A program made the position numbers and the translations under genes. Shown here in pieces: positions 28,042 to 35,598 of a DNA stretch of 64,000 nucleotides (positions are counted from its first letter, which is position 1; every line of letters begins with the position of its first letter). A model generated the notes under the pieces. The model was given only the letters and a program-made list of their open reading frames with translations, did no database searches and had not been told where the DNA came from. The DNA comes from Phocaeicola vulgatus ATCC 8482 (GTDB taxonomy: Bacteria; Bacteroidota; Bacteroidia; Bacteroidales; Bacteroidaceae): contig NC_009614.1 in the NCBI RefSeq assembly GCF_000012825.1, positions 4,774,001 to 4,838,000 on the forward strand, in the 5' to 3' direction.

Positions 28042-29004
28042 ATGGAAAGAACTATAACTATCCAGCAAATAAAGGATGTTGCCCAGGAGGCTTACAATCT
28101 GTACAAGGACAATACAGACGGTAAGAACGCCGACTATATCCCTTATCTGGCAAATATTGATCCCAAACTGTTCGGGATCAGTATCTGTCTGATGAACGGA
28201 GAAATCATCCAACTGGGTGACTCTCAGTACCGTTTCGGTATCGAGTCCGTTTCCAAGGTGCTGACCGCCATCCTGGTACTCCGCCAATACGGTGCTCCCA
28301 AGGTGCTCGAAATGATTGGCGCCGATGCTACCGGACTGCCGTTCAACTCCATCATGGCCATCTTGTTGGAAAACGACCATCCGTCCACCCCATTGGTAAA
28401 CGCCGGCGCCATCTCGGCCAACAGTATGGTGCAACCCGTAGGAAACAGCGATGCCAAGTGGAAAGCCATCGTAGACAATATGACCGAACTATGCGGAAGT
28501 ACCCCGCAACTGATCGACGAACTGTACCGGTCAGAGTCGGCGACAAATTTCAACAACCGTTCCATCGCCTGGCTATTGAAAAATTATAACCGTATCTACG
28601 ATGACCCCGATATGTCGCTCGACCTCTACACCCGCCAGTGTTCCATGGGCATCACTGCAGAACAGTTGTCCATCTGTGGAGCCACCATCGCCAACGAAGG
28701 ATTGAACCCGAACACCAACAAGCAAGTGTTCGACAAAGCCCTCTCCCCGAAAATCACCTCCATGATAGCTACCGTAGGTTTCTATCAGCACACAGGCGAC
28801 TGGCTTTACACTTCGGGAATTCCTGCCAAGACAGGCGTAGGAGGCGGTGTCATGGGCGTAATGCCGGGTGTCATGGGCATTGCAGCCTTCGCGCCTCCTC
28901 TGGATGACGCCGGCAACTCCGTGAAAGCACAGCTTGCCATCAAGCATATTATGAACAAACTGGGCATGAACGTATTCAATGGCCATCGCATCCACGTGCA
29001 ATAA
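28042..29004 (+). CDS. glsA: Glutaminase A
   Basis: The enzyme hydrolyses glutamine to glutamate and ammonia. The serine-dependent glutaminase fold is shown by Ser-Val-Ser-Lys-Val (Ser-x-x-Lys catalytic pair, about residue 70), Asn-Ala-Gly-Ala-Ile (about 115), and the Lys-Thr-Gly-Val-Gly-Gly-Gly loop near 265. 320 residues. Placed next to gadB it both supplies glutamate and releases ammonia that takes up protons, as in the known glutaminase acid-resistance route. A terminator follows. Confidence 0.96.
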   Translation: MERTITIQQIKDVAQEAYNLYKDNTDGKNADYIPYLANIDPKLFGISICLMNGEIIQLGDSQYRFGIESVSKVLTAILVLRQYGAPKVLEMIGADATGLPFNSIMAILLENDHPSTPLVNAGAISANSMVQPVGNSDAKWKAIVDNMTELCGSTPQLIDELYRSESATNFNNRSIAWLLKNYNRIYDDPDMSLDLYTRQCSMGITAEQLSICGATIANEGLNPNTNKQVFDKALSPKITSMIATVGFYQHTGDWLYTSGIPAKTGVGGGVMGVMPGVMGIAAFAPPLDDAGNSVKAQLAIKHIMNKLGMNVFNGHRIHVQ

Positions 29005-29025
29005 TCCATTTCGTTCCCATAGGAA

Positions 29026-29066
29026 AACCGGTATTTCTCTCACTCCGAGAGGAGTACCGGCTTTTT
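29026..29066 (+). terminator. Terminator of gadB-glsA
   Basis: ACCGGTA...TCTCTC pairs with GAGAG...TACCGG, then CTTTTTAATT. It ends 60 bases after the glsA stop. Confidence 0.75.
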
Positions 29067-29113
29067 AATTAAAAATTTTTTCCGCTAAAATTTCTCACAC
29101 TCTTACATTATGC

Positions 29114-29121
29114 CTATCTTT
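29114..29121 (+). promoter_or_regulatory. -7 promoter box before the small ORF and cutC
   Basis: TATCTTTG is an exact fit to TAnnTTTG, 23 bases before an ATG that opens a broken small ORF directly before cutC. Confidence 0.65.
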
Positions 29122-29143
29122 GCACTGACAAATTCATCATATT

Positions 29144-29300
29144 ATGAAGAACAAAGTCATCCGTAAAGAACCGGACCAATGACGAACTCACGCAGAGAAA
29201 CCATTGGAGTTCCCTTGGCGGAATATTTGAAAGAGAAATGCTGGAACAGCCCAAAGCGCCCGATGACGTTGATTATGGAATTGAATTAACTATTAAATAA
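29144..29300 (+). pseudogene. Small ORF upstream of cutC, apparently frameshifted
   Basis: The ATG at 29144 runs into a stop after 12 codons. The frame one base later is open to the TAA at 29298-29300 and encodes about 50 residues ending Asp-Asp-Val-Asp-Tyr-Gly-Ile-Glu-Leu-Thr-Ile-Lys, with protein-like composition. Losing one A after the ATG would fuse the two into a 51-residue protein 4 bases before cutC. I do not recognise it. A third frame from 29178 gives a 36-residue peptide, so the assignment is uncertain. Confidence 0.35.
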
Positions 29301-29304
29301 CTTT

Positions 29305-30168
29305 ATGAGTAACAAATCAAAAATCGAGATTTGCGCCAACTCCGTGGAAAGTGCTGTGAAGGCACAACAAGCCGGTGCTTATCGTGTAGAACTATGTGCA
29401 GGTATTCCGGAAGGCGGAACAACCCCGTCTTTTGGTGAAATCCGTATGGCACGCCAATTATTGAACCAAACAAAACTGCATGTCATTATCCGTCCCCGTG
29501 GCGGAGATTTCCTATATTCTCCTATTGAACAAGAAATCATGCTGCATGATATTAAAGTGGCACGCCAGCTGGGTGCGGACGGTGTGGTATTCGGCTGTCT
29601 TACCGCAGAAGGCTATGTCGATGTGCCTCTGATGCAGAAACTGATGAATGCGGTAGGCGAGATGAGTGTCACCTTCCACCGTGCTTTTGATATGTGCAGC
29701 AATCCCAAAGAGGCCTTGGAACAGATTATCGGACTGGGTATAGACCGGGTTCTTACTTCCGGACAGGAAGCTACCGCCGAAAAGGGAATCCCTCTTCTGA
29801 AAGAATTGGTGGAACAGGCCGACGGACGGATCATCATCATGCCGGGATGCGGTGTGAATGCCGGTAATATCCGTAAGATTGCCGAAGAAACCGGAACTTC
29901 GGAATTTCATTTCTCCGGACGTAGCAGCGTAGACAGCGGCATGATTTATCGTAACTCAAAAGTATCCATGGGAGGTACTGTAAAGATAGAAGAGTATCTG
30001 AAAGACGTTACCGATCCTGACAAAGTAAAAGCCGCCTTGTCCGAACTGGCAATGAAAGACGAAAACGACAAAGCACTGGAAAAGAAAAACAAAAGCCTCA
30101 ACCCCAAGAAATCAAAGAAAGAGGATGACTGGGACGATGAGGACGATGACTTGGATGATGACAAGTAA
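29305..30168 (+). CDS. cutC: CutC family protein with acidic tail
   Basis: A TIM-barrel protein of the CutC family. It opens with Ile-Glu-Ile-Cys-Ala-Asn-Ser-Val-Glu-Ser-Ala and has Val-Glu-Leu-Cys-Ala, Gly-Gly-Thr-Thr-Pro-Ser and Phe-His-Arg-Ala-Phe-Asp, all family marks. The family was linked to copper tolerance in E. coli, but that role is disputed. After residue 245 there is a Lys-rich then strongly acidic tail (eleven Asp/Glu in the last fifteen residues), which is not part of the barrel. 287 residues. The nearest terminator is beyond an IS inserted 34 bases after its stop. Confidence 0.9.
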   Translation: MSNKSKIEICANSVESAVKAQQAGAYRVELCAGIPEGGTTPSFGEIRMARQLLNQTKLHVIIRPRGGDFLYSPIEQEIMLHDIKVARQLGADGVVFGCLTAEGYVDVPLMQKLMNAVGEMSVTFHRAFDMCSNPKEALEQIIGLGIDRVLTSGQEATAEKGIPLLKELVEQADGRIIIMPGCGVNAGNIRKIAEETGTSEFHFSGRSSVDSGMIYRNSKVSMGGTVKIEEYLKDVTDPDKVKAALSELAMKDENDKALEKKNKSLNPKKSKKEDDWDDEDDDLDDDK

Positions 30169-30235
30169 ACAACAGGTAAGCATAAACGCTATCAATATAT
30201 TTAGGGATATTCAGTAAATGTCTCTAAAAAATAAG

Positions 30236-30278
30236 ATGGCATATGAAGATGATAGGGCATGACCATTTCATATGCCAT
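30236..30278 (-). terminator. Transposase terminator near the left IS end
   Basis: ATGGCATATGAA pairs perfectly with TTCATATGCCAT; on the minus strand the stem is followed by CTTATTTTTT. It stops transposase transcription before the left inverted repeat. Confidence 0.65.
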
Positions 30279-30383
30279 TCTTATTGTCATTTTTCCGTGC
30301 TTTCTCACATACTTCTATCCGACAGGACATGACGTTCCGGAAGAAGTCTGATGACCTCTTCTGATTCTGTGAGTAAAATCATA

Positions 30384-31742
30384 TCATGCTGCTTTAGCTG
30401 TTTTGTTTCTGATTTTTTCTATCATCAGTATGGCATTTGCCGTATGTATTCCAAAGAAAATCCACAGTATTTCCGTCTTCCTGTTTCTGGCCTTTATCCT
30501 TGAGAGCGAGTAATGTTGCTTTTGAGTGCCGAAGCTTCCTTCAAGCCGTGTTGCCCTTTCTTTTGAGAGTTCGCTTCTAAGCACCTTCCTCAAAGGCTCA
30601 TCTTTGGCCGCCCTTCCCTTGCGCACAAAGGATGTGGATATCCCATATTTTGTACAGAACTTTCTGTTGGCATTATTGGCATATATGGAATCGGCAGCCA
30701 CACATCTTACCCTTACATTCATAAGCTTCTGCTGCATACGGATACAGTCCTTCAAGCGTATACCCTCATTGAATGCCTTGAACGAGAGGTGTTCGATGAA
30801 CGATATGCCGTCTATCTGTATATTATTGACCTTTGCACCGAACTCGACGGACTTGGTTTCCTTGCCTCTGACGATGGGACGTACATAATGACGGTCAATG
30901 CTGACGATGCGGTCACTGACTTTCCGCCCTTCAAACATTTCCTTTTCTTGTACAAGCACCTTTCTGATGATGGAAAGACGCTTATGATAATCCTGGGTAT
31001 ATCGGAGTAAAGCACCGTACTCGCTATGGATCCCATCCCTTTGACTGAGGAGCTTTTCAAGAAGCTTGATCATACGGCGCTTAAGCATTCTTGTCCTTGA
31101 AGCTCTCCTCTTTCTTTTCTTGCAGTAGGACAGATAGGATTCCGCCACATTCCTGTATTTGTTGCGCGGACGCCTTATGCCCAACTCCCTGCAATGCCGG
31201 CATATATGCCTGTAGAGCCATTCGAGGCTTTCCCAAAGGAGTTTCATGTCCGTAGGAAAACGCATGTGGCTTTCATAGCATGTGGCATCGGTCATGCAGA
31301 CGTGAAGGTTATCAAGATAAGGTTTCCAGTGTGAAGCCAGGAGCTCCTGGAAAGAATCAATGTCAAGGCGGGATGCTATCTCATTACGGATGGCACTGAC
31401 TATCTTGAAGTTGGTTATGGGAAGGGACGGGGGAATCATAATTCCACAGAAAATCTGGTAGTGTATGTTCCCGTTCAGATGTTCCACCAGTTGCCTGTCG
31501 GAGAATCCGGTGTATGCCTTCAGGACCATAAGGGCGATCTTTGCGGAAGGACTGAATCTGTTCCTGCGTCCCAGGCGCCGGTCCGACAGGCCGGCGGCTT
31601 TTGCCATACATTCAAACGGAAAGACCGAATGAAGCTTGCCAAGCTCACTCTCATTAAAACTCTTGCGGTATTTTTCCAGAATATCAAATTCTGTAAAACC
31701 CAAAGTAGGGTGAATTTCTGAAATATTCACTATCTTTGCCAT
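30384..31742 (-). CDS. DDE transposase of the IS element
   Basis: The 452-residue protein has a DUF772-type N-terminal domain (about 60-130, with Arg-Phe-Ser-Pro-Ser-Ala-Lys-Ile and Ser-Asp-Arg-Gln-Leu-Val-Glu) and a DDE domain: Asp in Thr-Asp-Ala-Thr-Cys-Tyr-Glu-Ser, Asp in Ala-Ala-Asp-Ser-Ile-Tyr, and Glu in Leu-Glu-Gly-Ser-Phe-Gly-Thr-Gln-Lys with a following Tyr. An insert rich in Arg/Lys separates the first two. The frame is intact, so the element may be active. Family (IS1182-like or IS5) is from layout and length only. Confidence 0.9.
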   Translation of the reverse strand: MAKIVNISEIHPTLGFTEFDILEKYRKSFNESELGKLHSVFPFECMAKAAGLSDRRLGRRNRFSPSAKIALMVLKAYTGFSDRQLVEHLNGNIHYQIFCGIMIPPSLPITNFKIVSAIRNEIASRLDIDSFQELLASHWKPYLDNLHVCMTDATCYESHMRFPTDMKLLWESLEWLYRHICRHCRELGIRRPRNKYRNVAESYLSYCKKRKRRASRTRMLKRRMIKLLEKLLSQRDGIHSEYGALLRYTQDYHKRLSIIRKVLVQEKEMFEGRKVSDRIVSIDRHYVRPIVRGKETKSVEFGAKVNNIQIDGISFIEHLSFKAFNEGIRLKDCIRMQQKLMNVRVRCVAADSIYANNANRKFCTKYGISTSFVRKGRAAKDEPLRKVLRSELSKERATRLEGSFGTQKQHYSLSRIKARNRKTEILWIFFGIHTANAILMIEKIRNKTAKAA

Positions 31743-31812
31743 ATCTTATTAGTTTGGATATTTCCCCCGTTTTGGCCGTCAAATCTTATTTTCGGGGGAA
31801 TACCTAAAGATA

Positions 31813-31860
31813 CAAAAAAGCCAACTAATTCGCAATACTTTGTGTATGAATTAGTTGGCT
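31813..31860 (-). terminator. Inward-facing terminator that shields the transposase gene
   Basis: A perfect 13-base stem AGCCAACTAATTC / GAATTAGTTGGCT with a 16-base loop; on the minus strand it is followed by T6. It lies between the right inverted repeat and the transposase start, so it would stop transcription entering from outside, a known feature of some IS elements. Confidence 0.7.
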
Positions 31861-31892
31861 GATTTTGTAATATTTAATGAATGTCCCTATTT

Positions 31893-31938
31893 AACGCGGA
31901 TATTCAGTTTGCAAACTTGAATATCCGCGTTACTTTTT
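31893..31938. terminator. Bidirectional terminator between cutC and the transglutaminase gene
   Basis: AACGCGGATATTCA (31893-31906) pairs perfectly with TGAATATCCGCGTT (31918-31931) and is followed by ACTTTTTG on the plus strand. It lies directly beside the IS right end, so the IS landed between cutC and its own terminator. Confidence 0.75.
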
Positions 31939-31952
31939 GTTTATACTGAATC

Positions 31953-34616
31953 CTACAGCTTATGTATCACCTTCATCAGCTGCTCACCCAGTCCGATGGT
32001 ATATCCTTGTGACACGAATACCACCCGGTTAAAGGTATCCCCAATGATAAACATAGGCAGGATAGTCTTGTTAGACAACTTCATGCCTTCTGCAATCTGC
32101 TTCTGGATGGAACCGTCCACATCAATACCGTAAGTAATGGTAGCCGGTAATCCGGGGAATTCCTGCGGGCGGAACTTCTTGTACTGCTCCTCGTTGGGGA
32201 ACAACAGCACGATTCCTCTGCCCCATTCATCAAACTCCTTACCCAATGCCGCAATATCACGCAAGGCATGGTTCGTAGGTTCTTGTCCGGCACCCAGTAC
32301 GGCTACAATGTAGTAACCACGTCCTGTAGTGGCAAGAATAGACTTCAGTTCATCGCTATCTATCGGTTTATAAGTAGATTCCGAGTTGAAGTTACCGATC
32401 ACCTGAATATCATCCTTACTTTCACGCATCACCAAGTCCACCGTAGTCGTTTCCCCCGGCTTGATGGTAAAGAAAGTCAGCTGGGACAATACGCCGCCGT
32501 TGGCCAGACGAGTACCGGTCACCATCACATAATTGCCGGCATCCAGTGCCGTTCCGTTCTTCAACAGATTAGCCCAAGTAGCACCGCCACCCATATCAAT
32601 ATCGCCTTCATCATAATTCAGCAATTTCAAGGTTCCGGCAGGAGTCAGTCTGGAAATAGAGAAATGAGAATAATACTTCGGGTCGGCCAAAGACTTGATC
32701 GGCGTATATCTGGCAATAAACTTGCCGGTAGGCGCACTGGCCTGTTCCATCGCCTCAAAGTTCACATCAACAGCACCTTCATCACCCATCAACTGCACTT
32801 TTCCGGTCACTTCGTCTATACGTGCAGGAATACCCATGCTGCGTGCCATGGAAACAAAGAAGATATCACGGCTGTGCGCATCGGCTGTACGGGCCTTCCA
32901 CACCCCTTCCGGAGTAATCGGAGAACCGCCCAGATTGCAATCCTTGTCCACACGGATATTTTCGGCAACCCATGCAACCAGCTTCATCGGATCGGCAAGG
33001 TAAGCCTCACGCTCCTGTTCGGGCACTGCTTTCTCAAAGAATCCTTTGTACGGAGTAATCATTTCGTTGCTCACACGCGGATTACGCACAAATCTGCGGA
33101 AATAATCGGCATTGGCGCACAGATGTGAATTCATCATGTGGTCTATCAACACTTCGGAACTTACATCGCGAAGGTCTTTGGCGGAAATCTGCTGAAGCAG
33201 GTCAATGCCGCCCTTCTTTGACTTGTCCGAACGGAGACGGGCCATAAAGTCACGGATGGTTTCGTGGTTACCACGTGATGCCACCAGCAATTTGGCAACA
33301 ACATCCTCGTCCAACTGATACTCTTTAGCGAAATGACGGGCCGATTCATCCGTCATGAACGTAGCCACGTAGGCATTGCGGATAGAGTCCTCCAAGGCCA
33401 TGCGGCGATTGTTCTCCGCACGTTGTTCGGGAGTCACTTCGGGCATATTGGCGCCTTCCACCGGAGGAATGATATCCATATCCAGTGTATAAGCCTCGCC
33501 GGCCGTCTTGTCCAGTTTCACGGTCAAGGCATTGTCTTTTCCGAAAGACAGTTTGGAGTAACCGAATTTTCCATCTTTGGAAGCCCATACCAGCATATCC
33601 CCTTTTCCGGCTGTCAGGAACGTCTTGCCGTCCGCATCCGTCTGTTTGGAAGCTACGGTATAAAATTCGGCATAGTTATACACCTTGAATTCCACTTTGG
33701 CATCAGCCACCGGTTTGCCATCCGCATCCACGATGGCCACATCGGCTTTTGCCGTAGGGGCATAGTTGTCAATCACATTGATTTCCGTATACCGGGGAGT
33801 GCGGTACATCACTTCTTCCGGTCCGTTATAACGTCCGAACACCTTGGTGTGCATCAGCATACCCCGTGAAGCGGGAGCGTTGAACCAACCCAGATTCAGT
33901 ACCGGTTCGGGTTCGCAAGCACCCAGGAAGTACCATTTGCCATCCACCCAGGCTTCCACCCAGGCATGATTATCATCGGTATGTGCCCAACGCGGCGTAT
34001 ATACCTGGCGGGCAGGGATGCCTACCGAACGCAAGGCGGCTACCGTGAACGTAGATTCCTCGCCGCAACGTCCGTAGGCTGTCTTTACGGAAGCCAGCGG
34101 ACTACTGGTACGGGCATCAGAGGGAGTATAAATCACCTTCTCATGACACCAGTGGTTCACTTCCAGCACGGCATCATATAAAGAAAGGTTTTTCACTCTG
34201 TCCTTCAGTTCCTCGTAGAATACCTTACGGCTGTCGTCCAGATTCTCGTTGTTTACGCGGATGGGCAGTACAAAGTGGCGGAACTCGCGTTCGGGAACCA
34301 CTTTTCCCCACGGCATCTCCTCACGCGCCTTGAAAGCGTAATCCACGTTTTCCAGATAGAATTCACCGGGATGATCCGCTATATCCGCCAAAGGCATATA
34401 GGCGTAAAGGAAAGTCATCGCCTCCTTCTGCTCATCGCTCATGGGTTGTTCGAATACCTGGAAGAGGTCACCTTGGGCCAGCGTATCACGCCGTGCCTCA
34501 AAATCCTGCTGAACAGCGGCACGTTCAGCCTCATCACTGATCAAATGTTTGTTGTTTGTACACGAGGCACACAGCATCAAGCCTATCCCCGCCGCACACA
34601 GAGCCAATAATTTCAT
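31953..34616 (-). CDS. Transglutaminase-fold lipoprotein with a thioredoxin-like C-terminus
   Basis: An 887-residue lipoprotein (Leu-Cys-Ala-Ser-Cys lipobox, Cys at about 19). The transglutaminase core has Cys184 in Gly-Arg-Cys-Gly-Glu-Glu-Ser and His217 in Asp-Asp-Asn-His-Ala-Trp-Val; the usual third Asp is not obvious, with Gly-Ala-Cys-Glu-Pro-Glu following. A segment at about 570-610 repeats the pattern Met-Ala-Arg-Ser-Met-Gly-Ile-Pro-Ala-Arg but has His-Ser where the nucleophile Cys would be, so it looks like a second, dead core. The last 130 residues resemble a thioredoxin fold without a Cys-x-x-Cys. A TATCTTCG box lies at 34655-34662. Function unknown; protein cross-linking or peptide cleavage is possible. 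Confidence 0.82.
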   Translation of the reverse strand: MKLLALCAAGIGLMLCASCTNNKHLISDEAERAAVQQDFEARRDTLAQGDLFQVFEQPMSDEQKEAMTFLYAYMPLADIADHPGEFYLENVDYAFKAREEMPWGKVVPEREFRHFVLPIRVNNENLDDSRKVFYEELKDRVKNLSLYDAVLEVNHWCHEKVIYTPSDARTSSPLASVKTAYGRCGEESTFTVAALRSVGIPARQVYTPRWAHTDDNHAWVEAWVDGKWYFLGACEPEPVLNLGWFNAPASRGMLMHTKVFGRYNGPEEVMYRTPRYTEINVIDNYAPTAKADVAIVDADGKPVADAKVEFKVYNYAEFYTVASKQTDADGKTFLTAGKGDMLVWASKDGKFGYSKLSFGKDNALTVKLDKTAGEAYTLDMDIIPPVEGANMPEVTPEQRAENNRRMALEDSIRNAYVATFMTDESARHFAKEYQLDEDVVAKLLVASRGNHETIRDFMARLRSDKSKKGGIDLLQQISAKDLRDVSSEVLIDHMMNSHLCANADYFRRFVRNPRVSNEMITPYKGFFEKAVPEQEREAYLADPMKLVAWVAENIRVDKDCNLGGSPITPEGVWKARTADAHSRDIFFVSMARSMGIPARIDEVTGKVQLMGDEGAVDVNFEAMEQASAPTGKFIARYTPIKSLADPKYYSHFSISRLTPAGTLKLLNYDEGDIDMGGGATWANLLKNGTALDAGNYVMVTGTRLANGGVLSQLTFFTIKPGETTTVDLVMRESKDDIQVIGNFNSESTYKPIDSDELKSILATTGRGYYIVAVLGAGQEPTNHALRDIAALGKEFDEWGRGIVLLFPNEEQYKKFRPQEFPGLPATITYGIDVDGSIQKQIAEGMKLSNKTILPMFIIGDTFNRVVFVSQGYTIGLGEQLMKVIHKL

Positions 34617-34697
34617 CTTGTTGTTTATTTAGGTTAGCAATTTGTTATTGGCTACGAAGATAAGACTTTTTTCTTATTTTTGACGAAGTTCAAGCTA

Positions 34698-35432
34698 TTA
34701 TTTAGTATCCGCCGGCTCCGATTGTTGCGATTGATAATATTCCTCCTTCCGCTTGTTGGCCTGCTGCACCAGACTGGTGACGTATACCGTGAAAATGGGG
34801 AACATCATCATTCCCAAGGCGGCCAGCACCACCGACAGTATTTTCCCCGTAGGAGTGACGGCATAAATATTGCTCCCTACGGTAGTGACATCCATAAACG
34901 CCCACCACAGCGCACTCCAGTAGTCCGTCACCATAGGGTTCACCTTATGTTCCAGCACAAAGAAGATAAGGCTGGCAAAATACACGGTGGCCATCAGCAT
35001 GGTGATGTACGAGGTAAACAGCCCGGACGCCTTGCTGCCCGACAGCCAGCCCACCACGATAGCCAGCGCATACCCTCCCCTCAGCAAAGGGATAAAGCGC
35101 AGGAAATAACTGATTTCGGGCGAGAAAGTGATGTGATAGAAATCAATGATATTTAAATAAGGTATAGATACCAGCAGGAAAATAAAATGGCTGGTGAAGT
35201 ATCTTCCTTTTTCTTTCGAGAGGAAAAACTCCAGCAGGAAATCGAACAGGAAAAACATACATATCCAGAACTGAATCTTCAGATAAGAACCTTGATTCAG
35301 GAAAGGGATGTTATGAAAAGTATCTATCGAGATACTTATAACCAGAAAAAGGGACATCAACAGGATGAGTATATGCAAGATCCCGTAAATCCCCCTGCGG
35401 GAATAGATGAATGAGGAGAAAGCTGTTTTCAT
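34698..35432 (-). CDS. Ion channel/transporter with a non-canonical selectivity filter
   Basis: The 244-residue protein shows six hydrophobic segments and a pore loop Trp-Ala-Phe-Met-Asp-Val-Thr-Thr-Val-Gly-Ser-Asn (about 177-187), the voltage-gated cation channel layout. Potassium channels have Thr-Val-Gly-Tyr-Gly here; this protein has Gly-Ser-Asn, so K+ selectivity is doubtful. The S4-like helix has few positive charges (Arg-Phe-Ile-Pro-Leu-Leu-Arg). It is divergent from gadC, 166 bases away. Such channels are found with gad genes in Bacteroides, so a role in charge balance during acid stress is a fair inference. Confidence 0.85.
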   Translation of the reverse strand: MKTAFSSFIYSRRGIYGILHILILLMSLFLVISISIDTFHNIPFLNQGSYLKIQFWICMFFLFDFLLEFFLSKEKGRYFTSHFIFLLVSIPYLNIIDFYHITFSPEISYFLRFIPLLRGGYALAIVVGWLSGSKASGLFTSYITMLMATVYFASLIFFVLEHKVNPMVTDYWSALWWAFMDVTTVGSNIYAVTPTGKILSVVLAALGMMMFPIFTVYVTSLVQQANKRKEEYYQSQQSEPADTK

Positions 35433-35598
35433 AAACGATACTGATTATATTGTTTTTTCTAGAAACACCCTTCCGGGTACGATTGTTTCATTCCGGATAC
35501 CTTCCGGGTTAATAAACCTAAACGGATAAACATCATTTCCAGGGAGTTGTTATAAACTCCGTAAACAAAAAACATACATTTTTTAAAACCTAAACTTT

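Larger units (their letters stand above)
30202..31889 (-). mobile_element. Complete IS element, IS1182/IS5-type
   Basis: Ends carry imperfect 18-base inverted repeats: TAGGGATATTCAGTAAAT (30202-30219) against TAGGGACATTCATTAAAT on the other strand (31872-31889), 16 of 18 equal. The element holds one intact transposase on the minus strand and a hairpin near each end. I could not find a convincing target duplication, so the exact borders may be a few bases off. It sits between cutC and the transglutaminase lipoprotein gene, just before their shared terminator. Confidence 0.85.

Noticed and set aside
30190..31900. Target-site duplication of the IS
   Set aside because: The flanks ATATATT and TTTAACG share no clear direct repeat beyond two or three T, so no duplication is claimed.
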